Positions 40,356 to 52,253 of a stretch of DNA of 64,000 bases are shown here, in pieces. Position 1 is the stretch's first letter, and each line of letters opens with the position of its first letter. The notes under the pieces were generated by a model that worked only from the letters and a program-made list of their open reading frames with translations, was not told the DNA's origin and made no database searches. The translations under genes and the position numbers were made by a program. Source of the DNA: Aradus depressus (Eukaryota; Arthropoda; Insecta; Hemiptera; Aradidae); contig OY759215.1 in the NCBI GenBank assembly GCA_963662175.1, forward strand, positions 44,781,213 through 44,845,212, written 5' to 3'.

Positions 40356-41012
40356 AATGTTAGCTATACACCAAGCAATACCCAAGAATCCTGTTTGACT
40401 GGTGAAGTATACGAATTGCCTTCAGAGATGCTAAATACTAACCCACACAACTAACTCGGGTTTGGACATAGACATTTCTCACTGGGGGAAAGAGTAGAAT
40501 GGAGATGTAGATTCATTGATAAATGGCATAATTAGGTGGAAAGTATATTTCATGGCTGGAATTCCTTTTGAATGAATGAACTCCTTTTATTGCAGAGGAC
40601 CTAAAAATTAATTTAAAAAATTGGGATTTTGGTTCCAATAATTTTTTAAAATAATTTTTGTTTCATTTGTTGGAAAATGGGAATCCTTCACGGTGGATAT
40701 TGAGTATGCATCGTTTTCGCATTGTAATATTGTTCAGCACCCTCATGGGAACTGGGGCGGTAACTAAAAAAAAACTTATTGTCAAGAAATATATTATTGT
40801 CATAAAACATCTATTCAATCATCCGCTTCTTAGTCGATTAAGTTATAGATCTTCATACTAACAGTAGTGAAAGAAAAGGATCTAACATCTCTCAATGAAA
40901 TATTTATTTTCTATGCACACAAGATTATCTTCGACACATATCATTTTAAACAACTAACTGAACTCAATAAAAACACATAATTTATAATTTATATTTAAAT
41001 TATATAACATAT
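40356..41012. other. Unclassified spacer
   Basis: No gene seen; the only notable feature is uniformly AT-rich composition. Confidence 0.45.
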
Positions 41013-41118
41013 GTGATGCGATCGTAACAGGACTTTCTTAAACCAACCACGTGTTTACAGATCTCTCTTCCCCTCCCCCTCTCATACTGGCACCATTGGG
41101 CGTATGAAAGTAATGTCT
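41013..41118 (+). repeat. MITE-M half copy
   Basis: GTGATGCGATCGTAACAGGA, CTTTCTTAAACCAACCACG, CAGATCTCTCTTCCCC, CATACTGGCACC: the left arm of MITE-M plus centre, with no right arm. Confidence 0.7.
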
Positions 41119-41131
41119 TGGCGTCCCTTGT

Positions 41132-42350
41132 TTTCTTTGTTTCATTGCACTGGGTGATTCTTGGCGCTTTAACTTTAGTCGTATTAATCCTATCTCATAT
41201 CTAAGAACACTTTAGCGATTGAAAATTTATAAGGAATATTTTTAGTGAGAACCACTTTTTCGATAGAACAAACTTTTTCCGCATAAATATAGCAAACGTT
41301 AAAAAAACTAGTTCAGGATGGTTTTCGGCATGTATTTTGTGCATGTAAAATGTGACTTTTAGATTTATGTAAAACTTTTATTCTAAGAGGTTTTTCATTA
41401 AGTCATAAATATAAGTGGTGGGATTTAAGAAAGTTGTACAATTTCGACCCAAATCTAATCAGATCTAAGTTAGCACATGTGACATTTTCATTAAAAAATT
41501 CAAATTCATTGCTTTCCTTCTGCGTTGGAGAGCTCAAGTCCCAAACACATACACACAGACAGGCATACTCGCGAAAATGGTCATAACGTTTCCAGGAGAC
41601 CTTGAAAAGTATAATTGCGTTGAAAACTCAATACTTCCTTATACTAGCTAGAGGTTTAAGGAAGTTAACATATATACAGCTAGTACGTTAGTTAACATAT
41701 GTATATATGGAACGGTGTTGTCACAAAGCTACAACAGCAGCAACGCAGCAATAAGAAAAACCCGTCCCTAGTTTTTTACTTTCTTATACCTAAGGAAGTA
41801 TTGAAATCTTGCGAAAATCCGAGATCAAGGTTTCAACTGATGTTCACGTTTCAAGGTCCCCTGAATACGTTTTCACGATTTTCGCGATGATGTCTGTCTG
41901 TGTGTGTGTCTAAATGTGTGTATATATGATTGAAAAGTTGTGAGCTCTCTACCGCAAAAACAGGTTATGTTGATGACCTAATGAAAAATAGTTTTAGTAA
42001 TAGTTGTTGTCGGGGAAGGAGGTAGTACAATAATAATACGTAATAGTACGATAATTTTTACACTATTAGTTGCTATGGGTGACTGGGGGCGACAGCCTCT
42101 GGTCCCTTGCAGGACAGACTGGCGCTCCCAGACCCACTCGTGTTGCGGCTGCCTAAAAAAAAAATTATATCTTACCAAAATTGTTCCTTATAAAATGTAT
42201 AATTGCTAATCAGTCCTTGAATATGTGGTAGGATCAAAAGTTATAGCGCCCGAAGAGTGCAAACTAAATGTCTATAAGGAATATATCTAATGTAATTTTT
42301 AAATCGTAACTCATAGCAACGAACTTTAATATAAGGTTTTTGCATTGGTA
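41132..42350. repeat. Two opposed repeat D copies
   Basis: Plus copy about 41150-41660: GTCGTATTAATCCTATCTCA, ACACACAGACAGGCATACTC, GCGAAAATGGTCATAACGTT, then a CTTATACTAGCTAGAGG end. Minus copy about 41770-42350: TTTCTTATACCTAAGGAAGT, CCTGAATACGTTTTCACGAT, ending TTATAGCGCCCGAAG then CGTAACTCATAGCAACGAAC. The minus copy is split by unrelated GC-richer DNA at about 42000-42170. Together they may be one large foldback element of about 1.2 kb. Confidence 0.65.
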
Positions 42351-42384
42351 GTTTATTGAAAAAATAAAAGAAAAATATATATAT

Positions 42385-42612
42385 GTGACGTGGCCATTAC
42401 AGGATTTTCTTATACCAACAACCCTTACAGATCACTCTCTCTCCCTCTTCCCTTCTCAAAATCGTTTTATTTTGTCTCTTTGTACAGCGTAATCTTAAGA
42501 GTAGACATTCTTATACCCAGTAATGCTAGTATGAAATAATTTTGAGAAGGGGGAAAGAGAGTGAATCTGTAAGCGTGGTTGGTATAAGAAAGTCCTGTAA
42601 TGGCCACATCAC
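42385..42612. mobile_element. MITE-M, complete, with long inverted arms
   Basis: 228 bp. The terminal GTGACGTGGCCATTACAGGA, TTTTCTTATACC at 42385-42416 is mirrored by GGTATAAGAAAG, TCCTGTAATGGCCACATCAC at 42581-42612. Arms extend about 85 bp with mismatches, through ACAGATCACTCTCTCTCCCT. No coding capacity. Half copies occur at 10601, 41013 and 63918. The transposase family is not clear from the termini. Confidence 0.85.
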
Positions 42613-44564
42613 AATTTTTTTAAATTGTAAAAATTGCCTTGTCCATCGATAGAATCAATACATAAACGGGAAAGCAATATGGGAAACAATATTATATATT
42701 TATTTCAAGCATTCATAGAATAATATTAAATTCCACTATTCTACAATTTATTTATTGAACTTCCTAGGGTCAAATAAATTATGGTTACGTGAGTGTTGGG
42801 CTCAGACGCCAGATTCATGCCACCCACTATGGGCGTCTATTTCAGTAGGCGAAGTAATATCTTACATGGAATTGTAATTGTCGGTAATAATTACAATACC
42901 ATTAGAGGAATCTATAGCCAATGGAACTAAGAGTTCATCATCATGATATTACGGAGGCCAGTTTCAGACATGTACTATCACATCTTAGAGACTAAAATCT
43001 TCACAGTAAATATAAATTCAACGCATACGGGACATTTTGTTTTGTAAATGTTGGCAGCCATGACGTTCTTATGCCCCTAATTATTTTCTATTCGTCAGTC
43101 AGTTCTTCACCAACATCAGATCGGGGTCATTGTAACCTTTCTCATCCGCCAATTGGGTTAGTATTTTTTTTTCTGTAAATAGTCACGATAGAATGCGTCT
43201 GTGAATCGCAGGGTGTGATCCCCACTACATTTTTTGACAGACGTAGGTGTGATCGTGAGGTACCTTCACTTCAAAGTTTTTTTTTAATGCTTTAGTTTTT
43301 ACAATAAAATGTTCTGTATTATTTCTCCCTCTTTCTTACAAAATCTTACTAACCCTGATCCCAATCTTTTTTTATTATTATTACTGTTTAAATTTGATTA
43401 TATATTTATTGTAGGATGAGCAGCAAAGAACTTTCTCGTACTGATGACCCCGACTTCACTGACAAAGTACTTCAATTATTTGATGAAAATTAATACTGAT
43501 TCTTATGAAAAGATTGGAAAACATTGTACTCTGATTTTTTCTAGTTCATTTAATACAAGTCGTGGGTTTTATTACCTGCAATGTCTACCTACAATTAGTT
43601 TTTTGTAGTGTAAATTGCTCAAAAGCACTTTTTTGTTGAGATAAAAAAAATTTACTGCTAAACCGATTAAAAAAGTTATAACATTGTGTTCACGTTAAAA
43701 AAAAAAATATTTTGTCTTTATAATACTTAGGTACCTGATTCAGGTGTATTTTATGAATTTACCCTTAAAATGTCCAATAAATATTTTATTCATAAATAAA
43801 TGTGCTTTCTCGTTCAAAAATTTATTTTTATACACCTAAAATTTTCCAGATACAGATATAAGATTTATTCATCCTATTTTATAACACATTATGTTAAAAA
43901 AATATGTAACAGGAACACATTAGTGAATTTAAACAGGGAAAATGAGACGTTTGCATCTGGTGGACGCAAGTGTGACCAGGAAACAAAAATGCAAGATAGT
44001 TTTTTGGGATAATGTCTATATGATCGGAACATTGTGGGATCTCTCCGTCAAAACTATTGTAGCTATGAACATGACATTTAAAATGAAGATGTCACATGTG
44101 AAAACTTAGATCTGAATACATTTTGACCGAAATCTTTAGAAAATTTAGAGAATACAAGATGGCACATTTTATAAAAAACACGATTTTTGCAGGTCGCTTT
44201 GTTTGCGAGATGCATGCCTTTCGGTTTTCACCGTCCTGAAATATCGCCTAGAAACTTATTGATTTAGATATTTGTTCGATTTACACAAAGGTAAGTTAAA
44301 AAAATTGGTTCCCACAAAAAATGTTTCCATTAAACTTCCCATCGTTTTTGTGTTTTTAAATTTGATATGGGCCTAAAAAGACCAAAGTTATAGCGCCTCA
44401 AATAATATTAAATAATTTTCATTGGGAAATATTTCAAAATAATATTTATATTGTAACGCATAACAACGAATTTTAAAATAAGTTTTTATTGTTTGTTTGT
44501 TTTTTTATTAGAAAGTATAAAACGTTTTCGTCACAGTTTCATAAAACCAAAAGTACCTGTAATC
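42613..44564. other. Unclassified spacer
   Basis: No recognised gene. A 25-codon frame MSSKELSRTDDPDF at 43416-43493 follows an AG acceptor-like site, but its nature is unknown. 44100-44490 contains repeat D pieces (AAAGTTATAGCGCCTC, GTAACGCATAACAACGAA). Confidence 0.45.
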
Positions 44565-44576
44565 TATTAGCTAACC

Positions 44577-44779
44577 GGGGGCCATGGTGGCCGTGCGGGC
44601 TAGAGCGTAGGGCTTTGGTCGCATGGTCTCACCATGGTTTTTGCGGGTTCGAATCCCGTCCGGGAGTGAGTTTTATTTCGTAGATAGAACTCCCTCCCGG
44701 GGCCATGGATGTCGTAAATACCTAGATAATAACAGATTGACATGGCTAATATGCATCGTACCAAAATATATTTAAAAAA
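44577..44779 (+). repeat. SINE2 with 12-bp target duplication
   Basis: Head from GGGGGCCATGGTGGCCGTGC, B box GGTTCGAATCC, body, short tail. Flanked by TATTAGCTAACC at 44565-44576 and 44780-44791. Carries two extra T in the variable arm. Confidence 0.93.
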
Positions 44780-44960
44780 TATTAGCTAACCAAAAATACC
44801 TGTTATCTGTTAGGTACCAACGTCAAATAGATAGACAAGATGAGTTCATCAAAGAACCAAATATTATAGATTACTAAAGTCCGAGTAGCCCTCTCAAAAA
44901 TTTGAATTCGAAAAAATTATATTCATTTTGCTCAGTAGTAGGGAGTGGGTGATTGTTGTA

Positions 44961-45307
44961 GGTTAGGTTAGGTTTTATGACTCATGCCCGCGCTCCAACT
45001 ACGAGGTCATATCGCCTACTACCAGAGCGCTCTTTTGTCACTCTGGTGGACATGGGCCCGACTCTAATCTGGGAGTCCTGAATTTTGCCTACCCTAAATT
45101 TTTATTCACCTAGGGTAGGGATCTTTAACTAGTACCTGACATCGTACAGCCTCGGGACCATCGCTTAACGTCCCGTCCGAAGGACGGCGTGCTTAAGTTT
45201 ATTTTACCTCCCAGATAAAATAAACTAAGGGCCTCGGTTGGGTTTCGAACCAACGATCTTGAGCTCAGAAGACAAGCACGCATACCACTGAGCTACCGGC
45301 GCCCTCA
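44961..45307 (-). repeat. SINE1, full length, with 11-bp target duplication
   Basis: The tail has two TTAGG units, the body is near consensus and the head ends ACTGAGCTACCGGCGCCC. Flanked by TGATTGTTGTA at 44950-44960 and 45308-45318. One of the best-preserved copies. Confidence 0.93.
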
Positions 45308-45875
45308 TGATTGTTGTATATATTTTTTATACAGTTGTAAATAAAAAAAATGAAATAAATGTTCGGCAAGGGTACATACTGCGAATAGTAAAATATTCCA
45401 GAAAGACGGACAGTTTTTAGGTAGCGAGCATTCGAAACACATATTGACAAGCATAGCATAAAGGTGGAGAATAGGGGGGGGGGGGGGGGAGGAGGGGAGG
45501 GGAGGGGTTGTAGTAATAACACAAGTAATAAAACTGGGCGGACCACTAAAGAAGCATTGATAGAGGTGAGGCCATTACGAGGCCTGTGAAAGGAGGTATT
45601 AACGTCCGAACCTTGGCTCGTGTTCGGAGCACGACTTTCTGCCCTTAGCTAATTACAGAACGGGTAATTAATACAGTTAACAGGGTCCCGACACTAGGAC
45701 GTCCAGCCCTCATCCGCCTCCAGCCAACTCTTCTCATGCACTTCCTTATGTTTCCTTCAATAGGTCGTAATGTTCCCAACACCATTAGATTCTAATAAAA
45801 AGAGTACTTTACTTGCATCAATTTCGAAATAACATACAAATAATCCTAAAAGAGTCTTCAGACCATCTGTGGAGT
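45308..45875. other. Unclassified spacer with poly-G tract
   Basis: A 16-base G run at 45474-45489, followed by GA-interrupted G blocks to about 45507. 45530-45760 is balanced in composition and lacks a recognisable frame. Confidence 0.45.
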
Positions 45876-45877
45876 TG

Positions 45878-45927
<50 letters not shown>

Positions 45928-45949
45928 CATATATATATGTATATATATA

Positions 45950-46011
<62 letters not shown>

Positions 46012-46028
46012 TATATATATATATATAT
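45878..46028. repeat. (TA)n / (CA)n compound microsatellite
   Basis: Two long TA arrays separated by short ACACACAC and GTGTGTG blocks that are mirror images, so the tract can fold on itself. Tyr/Ile-repeat frames through it are not genes. Confidence 0.95.
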
Positions 46029-46035
46029 GTTGTCA

Positions 46036-46210
46036 GCAACTCTTTAAAGACCCCTACCTTAGGTGAATAAAAATTTAGGGTAGACATAATCTAGGACTCC
46101 CATAGTAGAGTCGGGCTCATGTCCACCAGAGTGACAGAAGAGCGTTCTGCTAACACACCTGCTCACCATATGATCCGTAGTCGAAGCCCGGGCATGAGTC
46201 ACAATAACTT
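46036..46210 (+). repeat. SINE1 3' half
   Basis: Starts in the body (TTTAAAGACCCCTACC) directly after the microsatellite and runs to GGGCATGAGTCACAATAACT. The head is missing. Confidence 0.83.
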
Positions 46211-46348
46211 TATATAATTAAATAAAACAATAAAGGCTTCAAATTTCAAGAACGGCTTCGATCCACGAACGTCTTTGGTGAAAGTGTAAGAAAATCTCAT
46301 GTATAGCATTAATAAATAAACGACATAATATGACATTATATATATAAT

Positions 46349-46687
46349 TAGTTAGTTATTATGACTCATGCCCGGGCATCAACTACAAGGTCATATCGCC
46401 TAATACCAGAACGCTCTTTCGTCACTCTGGTAAACATGGGGACTCTACTATGGGAGTCCTAAATTTTGCTTATCCTAAATTTTTATTTACCTAGGGTAGG
46501 GATCATTAACGAGTACCTGACATCGTACAGGCTCGGGACCATTGCTTAACGTTCCCATCCGAAGGACGGCGTGCTTAAGTTTATTTTATCTTTCAGATAA
46601 AATAAACTAAGGGCCTCGGCCGGGTTACGAACCTGCTATCTTTAGATGAGTAAGTAAGCATGCATACCACTGAGCTACCGGCCCCCT
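46349..46687 (-). repeat. SINE1, full length
   Basis: Tail TTAGTTAGTTATTATGACTC, complete body, head at right (CACTGAGCTACCGGCCCC). Representative of the AACT-tailed subtype. Confidence 0.9.
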
Positions 46688-47231
46688 CCATTATATTTAT
46701 ATACTATTGTCGCACTCTAAAGGCGGAACTCGGTTACCGGACTCGCACAGAGGGACTGCGAAATTTCGCCAAATATCTCACTGCTTGTGTAGTTACCACA
46801 TAATTTCTGGAAAACAATGAAATTGTATGATCATTTGTAGACTACTAATGTATGCATAAACATTCAAAAATTTCAGTTTTTCTAATTCTTACACAACTTG
46901 ATTAAAAGATAATGGCCTTCTCTGATAAAATAATTGGAGAATTTTATTAGTATGTATGAAACGGAGTCTTTCTTCAAATTTCAATTGGGAAAAAGACCGC
47001 TCTGCTAATCAGTAAGACTAATATTTAAGGATACTTAACATTTTTTGCAGAGATATAGTGAAACACTTATTAAAAAATATAAATATTGTATATTTCACAA
47101 AATATATGACCACGTCTAACAAATACTGCTTAATTAGTTAAATAGCACTATCTGTATTAGCATTATCTGCCCGACACGCATTCTTAAAGATACTTTATAT
47201 TGTTTTCAGAGATATTGTGAAACACAACAAA
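46688..47231. other. Unclassified spacer
   Basis: No gene seen. 47040-47110 and 47200-47230 contain foldback-P motifs (AGAGATATTGTGAAACAC). Confidence 0.4.
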
Positions 47232-47374
47232 AAATAAAGAAAAACATGTTTTAAAAAAATATTGTCTATTTCACAAAATATATATAATATGGTAGCAATA
47301 CCGAAAGCACTCCCATATATATATTTTGTGAAATAGACAATATTTTTTAAAAAACATACGTTCTTTATTTATTT
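47232..47374. repeat. Foldback P, inverted arms about 56 bp
   Basis: The left arm 47232-47288 (containing AATATTGTCTATTTCACAAA) pairs with the right arm 47318-47374 (TTTGTGAAATAGACAATATT) with few mismatches, around a 29-base loop (GGTAGCAATACCGAAAGCAC). Related pieces occur at 10370, 35380 and 59940. Confidence 0.85.
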
Positions 47375-48599
47375 TTTAATATTTAAGGATCTTCAATATT
47401 TATAATTAAGAATTATGGTGAGCTTTCTGAAGCTGTGAGCCCGGGCCATATCTTCCATGCTTCTACGACGCATGACCAGAACCCATCAACCATTGTGAGA
47501 GATTAAAAGTTTGATAATCCTTCAACAGATGAAACGTTGACAAAGAATGTGTTTGTTTATGCTACAGGAACAACTTATTCTCAAATGACGAAAGTAGCTA
47601 GTTCGTGTTGCAACCAAACCTAGGTAGGTCCATCAGAAGCTGTTTCAACGACAGCTAACATTCAGTGGCATAATTAAATATAGATGTACACATAGATGTA
47701 CGAGCCAATTATGTAAAAATTAACACACTTAAGACTGGCGTAGGATTCTTGACATACCTGTTCTTCAGGTTTTCAATACTTTCTTCTAAAGTAAACAACA
47801 TAAGGCAAATTAAAAATTTATATAGGCAATGTTGAATCAGCTCTGGGTGGACCAATGTATTTGAAGAAAGACCCCGAACTGAAACTAATTCACTTTATAG
47901 AGTTATGGAAAAAAAAGCAACTGCAGTTAGTTCAACCGGGCAGCGTCTCTGTAAACCCCTATGTACAAAATAATAATATATATACAATTAGTAAAATATG
48001 TGATGTAATATAATATAATAATACGAATAAAATAATAATAAATAAATATAATAATAAAAATGGAGATAAAAATTACAAAATATAAACAATAAATTTAGGT
48101 CGAGATCCCGGGACATACGGCCAGGATGAAACCATCCTCATTCCTCCCTACTTATTGGAGGTATTCCCAGGATCATCTCACTTTGTCAGCCTCTGTCCAG
48201 CAGTGGTGGCAGACTGAGGGGGACATGGAAAAGCTTAATGTGAAAACATGAGGGGAAAAACTGGGCGGGGAGAGTTATCAAGGATGACAGAGATCGGACA
48301 AAAGGATTTTCATGGTAGAAAAGTTTAGAATGGAAACATTTGTATGTATTTATTTTTTAGTATTCGTTTAGGTCTCATATACTGTATTCCAAAATGGAAC
48401 TACTCCCATAATGATAATAATCAAATATATATAGGTATATTAAAAAACTTTTTTGGATGTAGCGCAAAATTACTGTTTTTTTAAATATTTTACCCTTCCC
48501 CCTTTCTGCGGTCTAATTTTTCTGGTTGAAACATTTCGCTCCACATTTTAAAATACCTATTTTTTTTATATTTTCTATTATTAATAGCTTGACAAATAA
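47375..48599. other. Unclassified spacer
   Basis: No gene recognised. 48090-48300 is less AT-rich but shows no domain. Confidence 0.4.
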
Positions 48600-48822
48600 T
48601 TAGAGTGACTCATGCCCGGTCTTTAACTACGATGTCATATCGCCTATTACCATGGTCTATCATCGTCTATATCGAGTACCTACCATCGCATAGGCTCGGG
48701 ACCATCGCTTAACGACTCATCAAAAGGATCAGGTTATTTACCTTCCAGAAAAAATCTTAAAGCTTTTGCCGGGTTTTGAACCAGCGATCTCAGTAAGCAA
48801 GGTCTAGGATATCGGTGCCCTG
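48600..48822 (-). repeat. SINE1 with internal deletions
   Basis: Tail and parts of body and head (GTGACTCATGCCCGG, CGAGTACCTACCATCGCATA, CCGGGTTTTGAACCAGCGAT) with about 100 bases missing. Confidence 0.8.
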
Positions 48823-49185
48823 AAAGAAAAAAGATATATATATATACATACATATATTTGCTTGCTAATTATCATTACGGAGTAGTTCCACTAATCAATG
48901 TTCCATATTTGGAATACATGTAAAGAAAATGTAAACGAATACTAATTATTATAATTAATAAATAATGAACAATTTTGGAGTGGAGTGATAAATCTACTCA
49001 GTTTTGCTTCGAGAGTAAAAAATAACTAAGAAATAAGCAGAATAGGGAAATATAGAGCCGACCTCCTCGCGGTGTCTCATATATCTCAATCATACTTGCC
49101 GTTTTAGACTAATCGGCTTTATTTGAAAATATTAATAAATTACTGTTGGACGACCTAATCTATGAATTAGTTAATCATCGTTGCT

Positions 49186-49326
49186 GATGTCCGGGCATTA
49201 ACTACAAGGTCATATCGCCTAATACCAGAGCGCTCTTTCGTCACTCTGGTGGACATGAACCCGACTCTATCAAGGCAGTTCTAAATTTTGCTTACCTGAG
49301 TTCAGTACGCAAGCACGCTATCTCTG
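49186..49326 (-). repeat. SINE1 with internal deletion
   Basis: Body start (GTCCGGGCATTAACTACAAG to TCTAAATTTTGCTTACC) joined directly to the head part (GAGTTCAGTACGCAAGCACG). The middle is gone. Confidence 0.78.
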
Positions 49327-50407
49327 TAATCTATGATGAAATACGAATTTTATTTAGACGAGTTTATAGTTGGAGGAATGGTTAGACGACTGTCTTTTAG
49401 ACTAATTTTTCTTTAAACGAATGATAATTGTTCCGTTAGTCGGAATGCACATGCACTGCAGATGCGTTTTCAAGTCAACATTGTTTTAACCACATGCTGA
49501 ACAAACATTGTTACATTTGTTTGTTTTGACACTGCTTAATAATGTGTGATAACAATGATGTCTGAGATACAGGCTATGAATCTAGGTGATGCCTTTCAGT
49601 ATGAATTGGTCCTACAAGTACGGTGGTAGTACACTAACGAACAAAAATAATAAGAAAAAAAAAAAGTCTTTTGTATTTTTTTATTGAAAGTGAAAGGAAG
49701 TAGGGTGGTTTAAAATTTGAGAAGAAACTTCAAGATTATTCTAATTCGAAGAAAGGAAAAAAAAATTATTTTTTGAGTATTATTTCATTTTCACTTAAAT
49801 GAAATTTTATTTAAGACGATTTCAGTGGCAACCATGGGCTGAAATTTGAAAATCAAGTGGATCATTATAATTCGCCATAGCCAAAGACAAAACATGTTGT
49901 GATTTAACAAAACCGACAATTCTCGCTATGGTGGTTGTGGGACCAGATTTGTCGCTAATTAGTGGCAAAGATATGTGAGAGCACGCGCCTTGGACGAAAG
50001 GATCATTGTGCAAGAAGATCAATTAACCAGCCGATAGATGCGGGGCGTTGCAACACAACATTGACTAACATCCCCCCCGTCAGCTTCCAACCAGACTCAT
50101 CCAGATCTAGGTCTTCGTCTGCATAGGTCCAGGTCCCCCCAAAATGTTTGTCCTTAATATTCTACCCAAGAAGATCACTTTAACTGTAGACACATATCAG
50201 ATTAATATTAATAATAATAATTTTAAAAAATACGGTAAATGAATGTGTTACTGGGATGATAAAACGCTGATTTATTCCAGACGTGTCTTTTTTTTCTTTT
50301 TTGAAAATATTTCGGCACATTTCCACGTCCCTTCTTCTGGTCACTAAAAACGGAATGGTTTATAGTTAACACGATAAATGAATATAAATTTCCCCATGTC
50401 TATAAGT
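49327..50407. other. Unclassified spacer
   Basis: No recognised gene. The 66-residue minus-strand frame 49822-50022 (NDPFVQGACSHISLPLISDK) has a coding-like look but no identifiable family. Confidence 0.35.
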
Positions 50408-50668
50408 TGGTTGGGCCACGTAGAGAGAATTGGCGGAGGAAGACTCCCTAAACAAGCCCTCTACGGTAGGCCAGGTGGTGCCAGAAGAGAAAAAAACTAG
50501 ACTCCGTGGGCTGGACGTCGTCGAGGCGGATCTCCGAGTGTTGGGGGACGATGGACGAAAAAGACTCGGTCGAGACGAATGGAGGAGAATTGTGACGGAG
50601 GCCCGTGTTCTTTCAGTGCCGTATCGTCGCAGGAAGAAGAAGAAGAAAAATAATACTAATAAATACTG
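50408..50668 (+). pseudogene. LINE ORF2 C-terminal tail, second copy
   Basis: Plus strand: WLGHVERIGGGRLPKQALYG, RPGGARRE, then after a frame break LRGLDVVEADLRVLGDDGRK and DEWRRIVTEARVL, ending in a (GAA)n-rich stretch. Same LINE family as 26695-26925, opposite strand. 5'-truncated with at least one frameshift. Confidence 0.78.
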
Positions 50669-50697
50669 AAATATTTCCTACGAAAATTTATTGTATC

Positions 50698-51110
50698 TTT
50701 AGGGCGCTATTTTGTTCGTATTAATCCTATCTCAAATTTGAGGGCATTTTGAAATTTATTAAGGAAGATTTTTGGCAAGAACCAATTTTTCGATAGGACT
50801 AACCATTTTCAAGCAAACTTTAAGGAAAAATGCGTTTCAAAACGATATTTTAGAGCGGTATCTTTTATCTAAATAAAGTCTTATTTGTCCTCTATCCGAT
50901 TTTGGCCAAAATTTAAACAGATCTAAGTTGTGGCTTCTCCATTTCAAATTTCAAGTTCATAATTTCTGCGTCAGAGCGCTCACAAAGTTCGTATCATATA
51001 CACACAGATATAATCGCGAAAATGGTCATAAAGACTTCAGAGGACCCTTCAGATTTTCGCACGATTACAATATATCATTATACTAAAGGTATAAGAAAGT
51101 AATAAAAGTT
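50698..51110 (+). repeat. Repeat D copy
   Basis: GGGCGCTATTTTGTTCGTAT, TAATCCTATCTCAAATTTGA, ACACACAGATATAATCGCGA, AAATGGTCATAA, ending CATTATACTAAAGGTATAAG. Parallels the plus copy at 41150-41660. Confidence 0.7.
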
Positions 51111-51829
51111 TTTTTTAGTCGTAATTATTAAATACAAATCACTTACAATTATTGAAGATTTTCTATTCATTCGCCATCTTGCTTCTCATTTTCTCATTAG
51201 TGTAACTTTTTGTTTACAATAACAACCATCTTTATTTATTTATTTATCAATAAAGTGGTCTGATGTGTGTACCTAGAGGGACCTGATGACAGATTGAACC
51301 TATTAAAATGCATCTCATTATAGATCTGTTCCCTAATAAAAAGTAATATACTGAGAATGTTCTGCATAATTCGAACATGGAGTTGGTCCGATGGTTAATT
51401 TACTAGGGAACAGTGGCAGCTACGGTCTTATATACGAGTCATTATAACGTTGTATATTATAGTTTAGTCTATAAAACGGTCAAATTCCAACAAAAGTTTG
51501 ATATGTCAAATTAATAAATATCCTATAAGAAAGGGATTACCAAATAATTTAACAAGAGGCGTCCTCAAGCCACTGAAGTTTTTGGTTGTATAAGAAAAGT
51601 TCATTTAAACCATTAAATGGTAAAAGGATGCGTCATAAAAATGTATACATCAAGATTGCTTTTAAAATAGATACAAAAACAGTTATTAGATCCTAAGATC
51701 TAATCGTCTCTAAAGACGCACACACAAGTGATCACCAATAATAATAATAATAATAAAAAAAAATTAAATAATTATAGTAAAATTATAAAAACAATAATAC
51801 TTATAATTACAATAGTTGTAATTTTTAAT
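51111..51829. other. AT-rich spacer
   Basis: No gene. A short block near 51590-51760 (AACCATTAAATGGTAAAAGG, TACATCAAGATTGCTTTTAA) recurs near 53300-53400, so it is a minor dispersed repeat. A related block occurs at 2430-2500. Confidence 0.5.
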
Positions 51830-52221
51830 AATATTGCGGTGCGGAAAGAGATGACGTGAAACACACGTTCCTTGAATGTGACCACTGGACTGACGAATGA
51901 CGACGGAATGACGGATGCCTCGAAAGATAAGGTGCTCCCTCTTACTGGGGATAATAAGGAGAAACGCAGGCGTTACAAGCGAATAGCTAAAATGAACTAG
52001 AGAAAAATGTGCTGAGGTACTGCGTCAAAACAAGCGACCCTTGGCCTGAAATAATGTGATAACGGTCCCGGGTCGGGAGTGTCGAGCAGGGGGTGATGTT
52101 TAGTCGGCGAAACCGGCATAATCTCGGAGTGCGGATCCTCGGGGGTTTCTTCTCAGTCTCCGAAAGGAAGATAACCGAGGCGGCGCCAGTGGGAAAAGTG
52201 ACCACATTTTCCAACTCCCTC

Positions 52222-52243
<22 letters not shown>
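51830..52243 (+). mobile_element. R1/I-like LINE 3' end with poly-A
   Basis: Begins in a C-terminal zinc-knuckle region reading CGAERDDVKHTFLECDHW, the usual CG...H.F..C..W landmark of R1-like LINEs, followed by a decayed frame and GC-rich sequence. It ends in about 25 A at 52219-52243. 5'-truncated; stops are present, so inactive. The A-tail is immediately followed by a minus-strand SINE1. Confidence 0.75.

Positions 52244-52253
<10 letters not shown>

Noticed and set aside
44577..44662. Leu/Ser-type tRNA gene
   Set aside because: Head of SINE2, followed by the SINE body and flanked by a 12-bp target duplication.
45757..46087. Tyr/Ile-rich open frames
   Set aside because: They run through (TA)n microsatellite; low-complexity translation only.
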